A stretch of DNA of 64,000 nucleotides from Streptomyces longhuiensis (GCF_020616555.1 NZ_CP085173.1:5968001-6032000), one strand, 5' to 3'. Positions 48,138 through 57,272 are shown, numbered from the stretch's first letter. The notes: a model not told the origin generated them from the sequence alone. Made by a program: numbers and translations.

Positions 48138-49145
48138 TCAGAGGCCGTGTACGTGTGGGCCCACCGTCGAGGACCAGCCGTTGCCCGTCGACGCGTCCCA
48201 GTTCGTCGACCACGTCATCGCGCCGCGCAGGCCGGGGTACGTCTTCGACGGCTTGAAGGAGCCGCAGTTCGTGCCCTGTGTCAGGCAGTCCAGGGCCGCG
48301 TTGACCACGGACGGGGACACGTAGCCGCTGCCCGCCGCGCTGGTGGAGGCCGGGACTCCCAGGCCTACCTGGGAGGGGGCCAGGCCGCCCTCCAGCTGGA
48401 TGCAGGCGAGTGCGGTCAGGAAGTCGACCGAGCCCTGGCTGTAGACCTTGCCGTCGCAGCCGAGCATCGAACCGCTGTTGTAGTACTGCATGTTGACGAC
48501 CGTGAGGATGTCCTTAACGGACAGTGCGGTCTTGAAGTACTCGCCCGACGTCGACTGCATGTCTATCGTCTGCGGGGCCATCGTCAGCACGAAGTCCGAA
48601 CCCGCCTTTGCGGCGAGGGACTTCAGGGCCTGCGACATGTACGTCGAGTTCAGGCCGTTCTCCAGGTCGATGTCGACGCCGTTGAAGCCGTATTCCTGCA
48701 TCAGCGAGTAGACCGAGTTCGCGAAGTTCGTCGCGGAATTCGAGTCATTGACGGAGACGGTGCCGTTCTGGCCGCCGATCGAGATGACGACCGACTTTCC
48801 GGCGGCCTGCTTCGCCTTGATGTCCGCCTTGAACGCGTCCTCCGTGTAGCCGCCGAGGCCCGCCGAGTCGAGCGTGAAATCGACCGCGCCCGGCGTCGTC
48901 GTCGCGTCGGCGAACGCCACCGCGATGATGTCGTAGTCGCCCGGTACGTCGCTGAGCTTCTGGACCGTCGCGCCGTTGTCGAAGTTCTGCCAGTAGCCGG
49001 TGACGGCGTGGGCCGGGGGTGCCGCGTCCGTCCCGGCGGGGTCCGCGGTGGCCGTCGCCGTGCCGGTCAGGGCCAGGGCCAGAGTGGTCAGCGCCGCCGC
49101 CAGGAATGAACGCTTCCGCGCGGGTTTCGTCGTCGCACGTGCCAT
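48138..49145 (-). CDS. Secreted chitinase, GH18
   Basis: A 335-residue secreted enzyme. Signal peptide at about residues 8-37 (KPARKRSFLAAALTTLALAL, cut near TATA-DPAG). The single GH18 barrel shows the SxGG strand (SVVISIGGQNG, 118-128) and the catalytic FNGVDIDLEN with D158, D160 and E162; the acid is E162. There is no chitin-binding domain. ATG 49145 follows GGAGG. Upstream lies a DasR-like site overlapping the promoter, so expression should respond to GlcNAc-6-phosphate. Confidence 0.93.
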   Translation of the reverse strand: MARATTKPARKRSFLAAALTTLALALTGTATATADPAGTDAAPPAHAVTGYWQNFDNGATVQKLSDVPGDYDIIAVAFADATTTPGAVDFTLDSAGLGGYTEDAFKADIKAKQAAGKSVVISIGGQNGTVSVNDSNSATNFANSVYSLMQEYGFNGVDIDLENGLNSTYMSQALKSLAAKAGSDFVLTMAPQTIDMQSTSGEYFKTALSVKDILTVVNMQYYNSGSMLGCDGKVYSQGSVDFLTALACIQLEGGLAPSQVGLGVPASTSAAGSGYVSPSVVNAALDCLTQGTNCGSFKPSKTYPGLRGAMTWSTNWDASTGNGWSSTVGPHVHGL

Positions 49146-49196
49146 TGCTGCCTCCGGTTCAGATGTGGGGGGGAGGGGCAGTTGTCGGTTCCACAA

Positions 49197-49212
49197 ACTG
49201 GTCCAGACCATT
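49197..49212. promoter_or_regulatory. DasR-responsive element (dre-like) over the chitinase promoter
   Basis: ACTGGTCCAGACCATT closely matches the DasR consensus ACTGGTCTAGACCACT. On the chitinase strand a TTGACA box (49223-49218) and CAGTTT (49200-49195) at 17-bp spacing bracket the site, matching the architecture of Streptomyces chitinase promoters. DasR is known to control the chitin regulon in this genus. Confidence 0.82.
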
Positions 49213-49369
49213 TGGGTTGTCAAGGCCTCTGGAATTACTGGTTCCTGGCCGAGCCGCGCCGACCGCCCGGGCAACCTCCCGGTGAACACCGGGAAGTTGG
49301 GTGTTGAGTGGGCAATGCGCGGATATGGTGCTGAGGCAGGAGTGCACAGAGACCGGGGGGTGTACGAGC

Positions 49370-50374
49370 GTGCCGACCGCGATAGCCGTGACCAGCCCTG
49401 ACCTGGTCCTCGCCGCGGCCGACCGGCATACGCCGTCCGCCGCCGTGCTGCACTCCGTCGAGGACAGGGGCGGCAGGGCGGAGCCGTACGACCTCGATCG
49501 CGCGATCGTCGAGATGCACACCCTGATCGAGCACCACGGCTATGTGATCGCCCTGTGTCCGGCTTCCGTGCCGGACCTGGTCGTTCATCGGCTGCACGCT
49601 GTGCGTTCCGTGCTGGAGAGTGACCGGATCGCCATCCTGCGGCCGGATCTTCCGCCGCTCGGGCTCGCCGTACTCGTGCTCCAGCTGCGGCAGTTGACCA
49701 TGTGCGACTTCAGCCCGGGAGTGCTCGCCTCAGCCGCGCGCCTCCTCGCCCACTACATCTACGCGGGCGCCGTGCTCGGCTCCGTCGCCCGGCTCGACCG
49801 CGTCCCCGTCAGCCTCACCTCGCACGCCAAGTCGTGGGTGCCGGGCGCCCAGTTCGCCGTACTCGCCACCCCGCAGCCCGAACTCGTACGGCTCACCGGA
49901 CCCGAACCGCCCCGCCTGAGCGGACCCGCCTTCGGCACCCGTATGTATTACGCCGCCGGGCAGCAGCCCACCGACTGGATCACCGGCACGCTCGCGCCCG
50001 CCTGGCAGGTGCAGGGCGCCGTCGAGACCAGGCTGCCCGCAGAGTCCGGGCGCTGGTGGGCGACCGGGAAGCCCGGGAACCCGGGGAAGCTCGCCGAGTT
50101 CGCGGCCGCCATCCCCGACATCTCGGTGCTCTACCAGCTCGTCTCGTCCGTCCGGCGCGAGGCGTGCCACTGGTGCGGACTCGAACTCATCGGTGACCGC
50201 TGCGGCTTCTGCGCCGCGCCGCTCGCCGACCCGCCCGCCCCGGCCGCGAAACCGCCCGGAGGCCGCGCCCTCGCTCCCGGCCTCGCAGCGGCCACCGCCC
50301 TCGCACCGGCCGTCGGCCGCGCACCCGTCACCGGCCCGGCCCGCGCCGCCCTGCCACCCGCCGCCCGCCCATGA
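49370..50374 (+). CDS. Hypothetical protein with C-terminal zinc ribbon, start of the Tad locus
   Basis: A 334-residue protein. Residues 1-270 contain no domain I can name (PTDWITGTLAPAWQVQGAVE, WWATGKPGNPGKLAEFAAAI). A CHWCG-9 nt-like CGFC pair (ACHWCGLELIGDRCGFCAAP) forms a zinc ribbon, followed by a Pro/Ala-rich tail. GTG 49370 is the chosen start; ATG 49301 is in frame. It is oriented with the Flp pilus genes, 125 bp ahead of cpaB. Confidence 0.75.
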   Translation: MPTAIAVTSPDLVLAAADRHTPSAAVLHSVEDRGGRAEPYDLDRAIVEMHTLIEHHGYVIALCPASVPDLVVHRLHAVRSVLESDRIAILRPDLPPLGLAVLVLQLRQLTMCDFSPGVLASAARLLAHYIYAGAVLGSVARLDRVPVSLTSHAKSWVPGAQFAVLATPQPELVRLTGPEPPRLSGPAFGTRMYYAAGQQPTDWITGTLAPAWQVQGAVETRLPAESGRWWATGKPGNPGKLAEFAAAIPDISVLYQLVSSVRREACHWCGLELIGDRCGFCAAPLADPPAPAAKPPGGRALAPGLAAATALAPAVGRAPVTGPARAALPPAARP

Positions 50375-50499
50375 CCTCTTGATCCGCAAAGAGATCCACA
50401 ACCAGGTCCACAACCAGATCCATCACCAGATGCAGGTCAGATCCACAACGCGTCCCCCATCGAGTCCCCCGACGAGATCCCCACGAGGTAGTCCGGTCC

Positions 50500-51210
50500 A
50501 TGAACTCACGTCAGCGTCGCGGCGTCATCCTGCTGGTCATCTCGGCCCTGTGCGCCGTCGGCGCCTTCGCCGGGGTGCTCTCGGTGATCCGTGACGTGAA
50601 CTCGAAGGTGGGCCCGGAAGTCGCGGCGTACCGGCTGAAGGACGATGTCGCGCCGTACAAGGAGCTGACGGCCGACCGGTTCGAGAAGGTCGAGATGCCG
50701 GAGCGGTGGCTGTCGAAGACCGCCGTGACCAGCCTCAGCCAGATCCGCGGCAAGATCGCCGTCACGACGCTGAAGAAGGGGTCCCTGCTCCAGACCGACA
50801 TGATCGTCGCCCGGCCCCAACTCAGGGACGGGCAGCAGGAGATCGCCATCATGATCGATGCCGAGACCGGGGTGGCCGGGAAGATCACGCCCGGGTCGAA
50901 GGTCAACATCTACGCCACCTTCAAGGCCGCCAACGAGAAGGCCAAGGACCAGTCCAAGGTCATCGTCGAGAACGCGGAGGTCATGGACGTCGGCAAACTC
51001 ACGCCCATCGACGAACAGGGCGGCGACAACGGCCGGCGCCGGCAGGGCGAGGCCGTGCCGATCACCTTCGCCCTCGACCCCGCCGACGCGCAGCGCGTCG
51101 CGTACGCGGAGTCGTTCGCGACCCACGTCCGGCTCGCCCTCGTCGCCGCCGGCAGCGACGCGGCCGTCCCGCCGGGCGACCGCTCGTACACCCTCGACGA
51201 GGACAAGTAG
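50500..51210 (+). CDS. cpaB: Flp pilus assembly protein CpaB/RcpC
   Basis: A 236-residue protein with an N-terminal TM (about residues 8-30) and a SAF domain: LKDDVAPYKELTADRFEKVE, then GKIAVTTLKKGSLLQTDMI and the RcpC-type GVAGKITPGSKVNIYATF. CpaB helps organise the outer part of Tad pili in the cell envelope. It starts the conserved pilus operon and is followed by a 15-bp repeat array. Confidence 0.88.
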   Translation: MNSRQRRGVILLVISALCAVGAFAGVLSVIRDVNSKVGPEVAAYRLKDDVAPYKELTADRFEKVEMPERWLSKTAVTSLSQIRGKIAVTTLKKGSLLQTDMIVARPQLRDGQQEIAIMIDAETGVAGKITPGSKVNIYATFKAANEKAKDQSKVIVENAEVMDVGKLTPIDEQGGDNGRRRQGEAVPITFALDPADAQRVAYAESFATHVRLALVAAGSDAAVPPGDRSYTLDEDK

Positions 51211-51313
51211 TCCAGCCGCATGCAGTCCAGCCACGTCTACGCCAGCCACATGCACTCCCGTCACCTGTAGTCCAGCGACATGCAGAACAGCGACAAGCAG
51301 AACAGCGACAAGT
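51209..51313 (+). repeat. Seven-copy 15-bp tandem repeat after cpaB
   Basis: Seven consecutive 15-bp units (for example AGTCCAGCCGCATGC and AGAACAGCGACAAGC) fill the 150-bp gap between cpaB and the cpaE-tadE fusion, starting at the cpaB stop. In one frame they would read as five-residue repeats (SPATC, TPVTC, RTATS) but no start serves that frame. Confidence 0.75.
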
Positions 51314-51360
51314 AGACGGCAAAGCCGACAAATAGACTCAGAGAGGAGGCGAGCCGCACT

Positions 51361-52956
51361 GTGAGCATCCGTATTCTTCCCGCGGTGGGAGACCTGGACG
51401 CCGCCCGGTCCCTGGTCACGCTGCTCGGGCAGCTGCCCGACGCCGAGCCCGCGCCGCCCGTCGCCGACTCCACCGCCCTCCTCGACACCCTCGCCCGGCT
51501 CGCCGCCGAGTCGCTCGACGAACTGCCCGAGGTCGTCCTCGTCCACGAGCGGATCGGGCCCGTCCCCGCCCTCGAACTGATCCGGGACCTCGTCCTGCGC
51601 TTCCCGGCCGTCGGCGTGGTCCTCGCCACCGCAGACACCAGCCCCGCCCTGCTCACCGCCGCGATGGACTCGGGTGCGCGCGGCATCGTCGGGTTCCCTC
51701 TCGGGTACGACGCGCTCGCCGAGCGCGTGCAGGCCGCCGCGTCCTGGTCCGGCGGCATGCGCAGGCACCTCGGCACCGGTGGCGAGCTGGCGATCACAGC
51801 CGGCACGCCCGGCGGTCGCGTCATCACCGTCACCGGTGCGAAGGGCGGCGTCGGCACCACCGTCACCGCCGTCCAACTCGCCCTCGCCGCTCAGGCGTCG
51901 GGCCGCTCGGTCGCGCTCCTCGACCTCGACCTCCAGTCCGGTGACGTCGCGTCGTACCTGGACGTCCAGTTCCGCCGCTCGGTCGCGGACCTGGCCGCGA
52001 TCCGCGACATCACCCCGCGCGTCCTCCAGGACGCCGTCTTCACCCACGAGACCGGCCTCGGCCTCCTGCTCGCGCCGTCCGACGGCGAGCGCGGCGAGGA
52101 GGTCACCGACCGCGTGGCCCGCCAGGTCGTCCAGGCGCTGCGCAGCCGCTACGACCTCGTGGTCGTCGACTGCGGTACGCAGATGGGGTCCGCGAACGCG
52201 GCGGCCGTCGAACTCGCCGACCAGGCACTCCTGTTGGTCACCCCCGACGTCGTCGCCGTACGCGCCGCGAAGCGCATGATCCGTATGTGGGACCGCCTCC
52301 AGATCCGCAAGGCCGAGGAGACCGTCACCGTCATCAACCGGCACGCGCGCGGATCCGAGATCACCGCGTCGCTGGTGGAGCGCGTGACGGGCACCCGGGT
52401 CGCGCGGGCCAGCGTGCCCGCCGGGTTCAAGGAACTCCAGGGCGCGGTCGACGCGGGCCGTATGCAGGACCTCGACAGCCGGTCGACGGTGAAGCAGGCA
52501 CTGTGGGGACTCGCGGGCGAGCTGGGCCTGGTCGACGCCGCCGCGCAGGAATCCGGCCGCCGCGCCCGCCGCCGGGGCGGCGACAAGGGCGCGGTCACCC
52601 TGGAGTTCGCGGGCATGTTCCCGCTGCTGCTCGTGGTGATGGGCCTGCTGTGGCAGTGCGTCCTGTACGGATACACGTACTCGCTCGCCGGGAACGCGGC
52701 GGACGAGGCGGCCAGGGCCGCGACCTCCGCCGAGGCCGGGAGCGGCGACACGGCGGGTGCGTGTCAGACCGCGGGCGAGAAGAATCTGCCCGGCGCGTGG
52801 CAAGGCGCCGCCATCACCTGCGGACCCGACGGATCGGTGATGAAGGCGACCGTGCGGCTCGAGGTGCCGGTGTTCTTCCCCGGGATCGACGCCGGGTGGA
52901 CCGTCAAGGGCGAGGCGGGCGCCGCGAGGGAGGACGACCAGGGGGTCACGCCGTGA
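51361..52956 (+). CDS. CpaE/TadZ ATPase fused to a TadE pseudopilin domain
   Basis: A 531-residue protein, GTG start behind GGAGG. Residues 1-140: receiver-like CpaE N-terminus. 150-400: MinD/CpaE-type ATPase with the deviant Walker A TGAKGGVGTTVTAV, LLDLDLQSGDVASYLD and VVVDCGTQ. After RRARRRGG the chain continues with DKGAVTLEFAGMFPLLLVVM, a TadE motif and TM helix, and a 95-residue external part with two cysteines. The two domains are normally separate genes; no stop or frameshift divides them here. The next gene starts in a GTGA overlap. Confidence 0.88.
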   Translation: MSIRILPAVGDLDAARSLVTLLGQLPDAEPAPPVADSTALLDTLARLAAESLDELPEVVLVHERIGPVPALELIRDLVLRFPAVGVVLATADTSPALLTAAMDSGARGIVGFPLGYDALAERVQAAASWSGGMRRHLGTGGELAITAGTPGGRVITVTGAKGGVGTTVTAVQLALAAQASGRSVALLDLDLQSGDVASYLDVQFRRSVADLAAIRDITPRVLQDAVFTHETGLGLLLAPSDGERGEEVTDRVARQVVQALRSRYDLVVVDCGTQMGSANAAAVELADQALLLVTPDVVAVRAAKRMIRMWDRLQIRKAEETVTVINRHARGSEITASLVERVTGTRVARASVPAGFKELQGAVDAGRMQDLDSRSTVKQALWGLAGELGLVDAAAQESGRRARRRGGDKGAVTLEFAGMFPLLLVVMGLLWQCVLYGYTYSLAGNAADEAARAATSAEAGSGDTAGACQTAGEKNLPGAWQGAAITCGPDGSVMKATVRLEVPVFFPGIDAGWTVKGEAGAAREDDQGVTP

Positions 52957-53897
52957 GGCGCCGGCTCCCGGGCGCAAAGGGCCGCCTCCGGCACGGGCAC
53001 CGGTACGGGTACGGGCACGGGTGGCGGGCCCGGACGGGAAGCGGCGATGCCTGGCGCCCGCGGGAGGGAAGTGACGGTGTCAGGCGCCCCCGGACGGGAA
53101 GCGACGACGCCTGGCGCCCGCAGACGGGAGGCGACGATTCCTGGCACCCGCAGAAGGGAGGCGACGGCGCTCGGCGCCCGCAGACGGGAGGCGGTGACGC
53201 CTGGCACCCGCGGAAGGGAAGCGACGGCGCCCAGCGCCCGCAGACCGGAGGCGACAGCACCTGGCACCCGCGGAAGGGAAGCGACGGCGCTCGGCGCCCG
53301 CAGACGGGAGGCGGTGACGCCTGGCACCCGCAGACCGGAGGCGACGATGCCCGGCACCTGCAGACGGGAGGCGACAGCGCCTGGCACCTGCGGAAGGGAA
53401 GCGACGGCGCCCGGCGCCCGCAGACGGGAGGCGGTGACGCCTGGCACCCGCGGAAGGGAAGCGACGGCGCCCAGCGCCTTCAGACGGGAGGCGGTGACGC
53501 CCGGCGCCCGCGCACGGAAGGCGCCCCCCGCCGCAGCCTGGGCACCGACGACCGAGGCGTCTCCATCCTCGAGTTCGCCGGGTTTCTGCCCTTCCTCCTC
53601 CTCATCGGCATGGCCGCCATCCAGCTCGGCCTCGTCGGCTACAGCGCGAACCAGGCCGGTTCCGGCGCCAGGGCCGCCGCCCGCGTGCAGTCGCAGGGCG
53701 GCGACGGCACCGGCGCCGGGCAGGCCGCGATGAGCGGCTGGCTCGACGCGGACGTCGACGCCGGAGGCGGAGGCGGCGACACGACCACCGCCACCGTCAC
53801 CGTGCACGTCCCGGTCCTCGTCCCGTTCCTGGACGACCGGTGGGACGTGCGGCGCACCGCCACCATGCCGAACGACCGCGACCCGGAAGGGGGTTGA
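52953..53897 (+). CDS. TadE-like pseudopilin with 16 x 10-residue N-terminal repeat insertion
   Basis: A 314-residue protein. It starts MRRRLPGAKGRLRH in a GTGA overlap with the previous gene. Residues 29-188 are sixteen 10-residue units, consensus G-(G/S)-D-(G/D)-A-(W/R)-(H/R)-P-(Q/R)-(T/K). The normal TadE motif and TM follow (DDRGVSILEFAGFLPFLLLI), then an external domain of about 90 residues. In related loci I would expect MRRR to be followed almost directly by DRG-LEFAG, so the repeats look inserted in the cytoplasmic leader. Confidence 0.8.
   Translation: MRRRLPGAKGRLRHGHRYGYGHGWRARTGSGDAWRPREGSDGVRRPRTGSDDAWRPQTGGDDSWHPQKGGDGARRPQTGGGDAWHPRKGSDGAQRPQTGGDSTWHPRKGSDGARRPQTGGGDAWHPQTGGDDARHLQTGGDSAWHLRKGSDGARRPQTGGGDAWHPRKGSDGAQRLQTGGGDARRPRTEGAPRRSLGTDDRGVSILEFAGFLPFLLLIGMAAIQLGLVGYSANQAGSGARAAARVQSQGGDGTGAGQAAMSGWLDADVDAGGGGGDTTTATVTVHVPVLVPFLDDRWDVRRTATMPNDRDPEGG
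53037..53516 (+). repeat. Minisatellite: sixteen 30-bp units in the TadE-like gene
   Basis: Sixteen contiguous 30-bp units, often alternating in a 60-bp higher-order pattern (GGGDAWHPRK then GSDGARRPQT type). As the unit is a multiple of three, copy changes keep the frame, and the array is open in other frames and on the reverse strand too. High similarity of units indicates recent expansion. Confidence 0.9.
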
Positions 53898-53905
53898 GCC
53901 GGAAC

Positions 53906-55243
53906 ATGAGCCTGCGATCAAGGGTGACGGTCCGCGAGGAGCCCGGCCCTTCCCGCGACGACGGCCTCGTCGCCGTCTACCGCGCGAAGCTCCTGGAGGA
54001 GATCGACCTCGCCGAGATGTCGTCGCTCGCGGCGGCCGACCGGCGGATCCGTCTCGAACGCGTCCTCGGCCACATCATCAGCCGCGAGGGCCCGGTCCTC
54101 TCCTCCTCCGAGCGCAGCCAGCTGGTCCGCCGCGTCGTCGACGAGGCGCTCGGGCTCGGCGTACTGGAACCCCTCCTCGCCGACGCGTCCATCACCGAGA
54201 TCATGGTCAACGGCCCGGACGCGATCTTCGTGGAGCGCGCCGGGCGCGTGGAGCAGCTCCCCCTGCGCTTCGCCTCGCAGGAACAGCTCATGCAGACCAT
54301 CGAGCGCATCGTCTCCACGGTGAACCGGCGCGTCGACGAGTCGAACCCGATGGTCGACGCCCGCCTGCCCACCGGCGAGCGCGTCAACGTGATCATCCCG
54401 CCGCTGTCCCTCACCGGCGCCACCCTCACGATCCGCCGCTTCCCGCGCGCCTACACCCTGCCCGAGCTGATCGGCCTCGGCTCGCTGGACGAGCAGATGC
54501 TGATGCTGCTGTCCGCGTTCGTCCGCGCCCGCTTCAACGTCATCGTGAGCGGCGGCACGGGCTCCGGGAAGACCACCCTCCTCAACGCGCTCTCCGGCCT
54601 CATCCCGCCCCACGAGCGCATCATCACCATCGAGGACTCGGCCGAACTCCAGCTCCAGCAGGACCATGTGATCCGCCTCGAATCGCGGCCCCCGAACGTC
54701 GAGGGCAAGGGCCAGATCACCATTCGCGACCTCGTCCGCAACTCCCTGCGCATGCGTCCCGACCGCATCATCGTCGGCGAGGTGCGCGGCGGTGAGACCC
54801 TCGACATGCTCCAGGCCATGTCGACCGGCCACGACGGCTCGCTCGCCACCGTCCACGCGAACGCCGCCGAGGACGCCCTCATGCGCCTGCAGACCCTCGG
54901 GTCCATGTCCGAGGTGCAGATCCCGTTCGAGGCGCTCAAGGACCAGATCAACTCGGCCGTCGACGTCCTCGTCCAGCTCACCCGGCACGCCGACGGCTCG
55001 CGCAAGGTCACCGAGATCGCCCTGCTGGTCTCGCACGGCCGCGAGCAGTTCAGGATCTCGACGGTCTCGCGCTTCGTGCCGCACCCGCTCGGCCACGACC
55101 ACCGCGTGCGCGGCACCTTCGAGCATCTGCCGCTGCCGCGCCGCGTGGCCGAGCGCCTGTACGTCGCGAACGAGCCGATCCCGCCGGCGTTCGGCGTGCT
55201 GGACGGCATCGACGGACGCAACACGAGAGAGGCCATCGGATGA
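53906..55243 (+). CDS. cpaF: Flp pilus assembly ATPase CpaF/TadA
   Basis: A 445-residue secretion ATPase driving pilus assembly. The N-terminal helical domain is followed by ITEIMVNGPDAIFVERAGRV. Walker A SGGTGSGKTTL is at about 214-224, then the Asp box IITIEDSAELQL, Walker B RPDRIIVGEVRGGETLDML and the His box TGHDGSLATVHAN. The ATG at 53906 lies 9 bp after the TadE stop and behind a G-rich ribosome site. Confidence 0.96.
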   Translation: MSLRSRVTVREEPGPSRDDGLVAVYRAKLLEEIDLAEMSSLAAADRRIRLERVLGHIISREGPVLSSSERSQLVRRVVDEALGLGVLEPLLADASITEIMVNGPDAIFVERAGRVEQLPLRFASQEQLMQTIERIVSTVNRRVDESNPMVDARLPTGERVNVIIPPLSLTGATLTIRRFPRAYTLPELIGLGSLDEQMLMLLSAFVRARFNVIVSGGTGSGKTTLLNALSGLIPPHERIITIEDSAELQLQQDHVIRLESRPPNVEGKGQITIRDLVRNSLRMRPDRIIVGEVRGGETLDMLQAMSTGHDGSLATVHANAAEDALMRLQTLGSMSEVQIPFEALKDQINSAVDVLVQLTRHADGSRKVTEIALLVSHGREQFRISTVSRFVPHPLGHDHRVRGTFEHLPLPRRVAERLYVANEPIPPAFGVLDGIDGRNTREAIG

Positions 55244-55277
55244 GGACCGAGCGACCCGCCGTCGAGGGTGGCGGATC

Positions 55278-56228
55278 ATGAGCGACCCCGCCCTCATCGC
55301 CCTCGGCGCCACCATCCTGACCTGCGCACTCGCCGTCGCCGGCCTTCACGCGTACGCGTCCGGGCGCGCGCAGCGCCAGGCCCTCGTCGACCGGCTCGAC
55401 GGGCTGTCGGGCGCCGGGCCGCACGGCGGTGCCTCCGGTCGCGTACGCCGCTTCGCCACCGTCGACCGCAGGCTGCGCCGCACCCGGCTCGGCCGCGCCA
55501 TCCATCTGCGCCTGTCCGCGACGGGGCTGGACCTGACGGCGGGGGAGTTCTTCACGTACGTACTCGCCGTGGTCGTCGCCCTCTGGCTGATCGCGTCGGC
55601 CGCCCTCGCGCCCTTCTTCGGGCCGATCGCGGGGCTGGTCGGTGTGTGGAGCGCGGTGATCTTCCTCAACTGGCAGCGGCAGAAACGCATCGAGGCGTTC
55701 ATCAATCAGCTCCCGGACGTGGCACGCCTCCTGGCCAACGCCACCGCCGCCGGGCTCGCCCTGCGTACGTCCCTCGCGATGGCCGCGGAGGAGCTGGAGG
55801 CGCCCGCGGGCGAGGAGCTGTCCATGGTCGCCGACCAGCTCGCGCTCGGCCGCACCATCGACGACACCCTCGGCGAGCTCGCCGCACGCCTCCCGTCCCG
55901 CGAACTCGTCGTCCTGGTCACGACCCTCGTCCTCGCCAACAAGGCGGGCGGCTCGGTCGTGTCGTCCCTGCGGAACCTCACCCAGACCCTGGAGGACCGC
56001 AAGGAGACCCGGCGCGAGATCCGCACGATGCTCTCCGAGGTCAACGCGACCGCGTTCACCGTGCCGCTCCTCGGCCTCGGCTCGTTGCTCCTGATCAACT
56101 CGTCGAACGAGGGAGCGCTGGCCAGAGTGACGGGATCGCCGGTCGGCCAGGCGCTGATCCTTCTCTCGCTCGGCCTGTACGGGATCGGGTTCTTCGTGAT
56201 CCGCCGGCTCGGGAAGATCGAGGTCTGA
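55278..56228 (+). CDS. tadB: Flp pilus assembly protein TadB
   Basis: A 316-residue inner-membrane platform protein with a GspF/TadB domain: FINQLPDVARLLANATAAGL, then DTLGELAARLPSRELVVLVT and TLEDRKETRREIRTMLSE. TMs lie near residues 5-25, 98-135, 265-285 and 290-310. It starts 34 bp after cpaF. It pairs with TadC in the membrane platform. Confidence 0.93.
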   Translation: MSDPALIALGATILTCALAVAGLHAYASGRAQRQALVDRLDGLSGAGPHGGASGRVRRFATVDRRLRRTRLGRAIHLRLSATGLDLTAGEFFTYVLAVVVALWLIASAALAPFFGPIAGLVGVWSAVIFLNWQRQKRIEAFINQLPDVARLLANATAAGLALRTSLAMAAEELEAPAGEELSMVADQLALGRTIDDTLGELAARLPSRELVVLVTTLVLANKAGGSVVSSLRNLTQTLEDRKETRREIRTMLSEVNATAFTVPLLGLGSLLLINSSNEGALARVTGSPVGQALILLSLGLYGIGFFVIRRLGKIEV

Positions 56229-56270
56229 CATGGGCGTCCGTCATCCGGCCCACGCCGAGCGGGGCAGGTC

Positions 56271-57173
56271 ATGAGTACGGGTCTGATCGGGCTGCTGCTC
56301 GCCCTCGCGATGGGCCTCGCCGTCCTCGGGATCTTCCTGGGCATCCGCATGTACCGCGCCGAGGCCAAGCTCCCCGGCGACCTGGCCATCGCCCTCGAGG
56401 TCGGCGCCACGCGTGTGTCCGTCGCCGGGTCCGCGGTCGACCGCCTGGGCATGCGCTTCGCCCCCCTCGTCCTTCGGGCCATGGGTCCCCGCCGCGTCGC
56501 CTCGAAGCGTCGCAAGATCGACATGGCGGGGAACCCGGGCGGCCTCACCATCGACCGCTACGCCGCCCGCCGCGCGGTCTACGGGATCTTCGGCGTCGTC
56601 CTCGGCCTGGTCTTCCTCACCAACGGGCAGACCCTGTTCGCCGCCCTCACCCTCGCCTTCGGCCTCCTCGCCGCGGACGGTCTGATCTGGCAGGCCACAC
56701 GCGACCGCAAAGAGGTCATCGACCGCACGCTCCCCGACTTCCTCGACGTACTGGCCGTCGTCGTCAGCGCGGGCCTCGGCTTCCGGCAGGCGCTCGACCG
56801 GGTCGCCGAGAAGTACGAGGGGCCGTGGGCCGACGAGTTGCGTATTACGCTCCGGCAAATGGACATGGGCGTCAGCCGGCGCCAGGCGTTCGACGAGCTG
56901 CGGCGGCGCAACGCGTCGGAACAGGTCGCCCAGTTCGTCTCCGCGCTCCAGCAGGGCGAGGAACTCGGCTCGCCCATCGCCGAGACCCTCATCCAGATCG
57001 CCACGGACATGCGGCGCACCGACGCCCAGAACTCCCGCCGCCGGGCCGCGAAGACGATTCCCAAGGCCACGATGGTCACCCTCGTCTTCATGCTCCCCGC
57101 CACGATGATCCTGATCGCGACGGGCATGTTCCTCGGCTCCGGGTCCAACTTTGGTTCGATTCTGGGACGTTGA
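56271..57173 (+). CDS. tadC: Flp pilus assembly protein TadC
   Basis: A 300-residue GspF-type protein with TMs at the N-terminus, near residues 100-140 and at the C-terminus. The domain core reads TLPDFLDVLAVVVSAGLGFR, QALDRVAEKYEGPWADELR, and FVSALQQGEELGSPIAETL. The ATG at 56271 follows GGGGCAGG. It completes the TadB/TadC platform. Confidence 0.93.
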   Translation: MSTGLIGLLLALAMGLAVLGIFLGIRMYRAEAKLPGDLAIALEVGATRVSVAGSAVDRLGMRFAPLVLRAMGPRRVASKRRKIDMAGNPGGLTIDRYAARRAVYGIFGVVLGLVFLTNGQTLFAALTLAFGLLAADGLIWQATRDRKEVIDRTLPDFLDVLAVVVSAGLGFRQALDRVAEKYEGPWADELRITLRQMDMGVSRRQAFDELRRRNASEQVAQFVSALQQGEELGSPIAETLIQIATDMRRTDAQNSRRRAAKTIPKATMVTLVFMLPATMILIATGMFLGSGSNFGSILGR

Positions 57174-57272
57174 GGCACTGCGGTGTGAGACGTGGACTGG
57201 TTACAGTGGTGTGAGCGATTAGTTGGCAGTTGCGAATTCGGCAACCGCGACGACTCACTGACGGGGGATCAC

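Noticed and set aside
51209..51360. A cysteine/threonine-rich reading frame in the 15-bp repeats
   Set aside because: No start codon with a ribosome site serves it and it merely continues a shadow of cpaB.
53047..53733. Second forward frame across the minisatellite
   Set aside because: It lacks the TadE motif and has no ribosome site; the TadE frame explains the region.
52764..53921. Long reverse-strand open frame over the TadE repeats
   Set aside because: It exists because the 30-bp units are multiples of three and GC-rich; it has no coherent domain and lies opposite a clear TadE gene.
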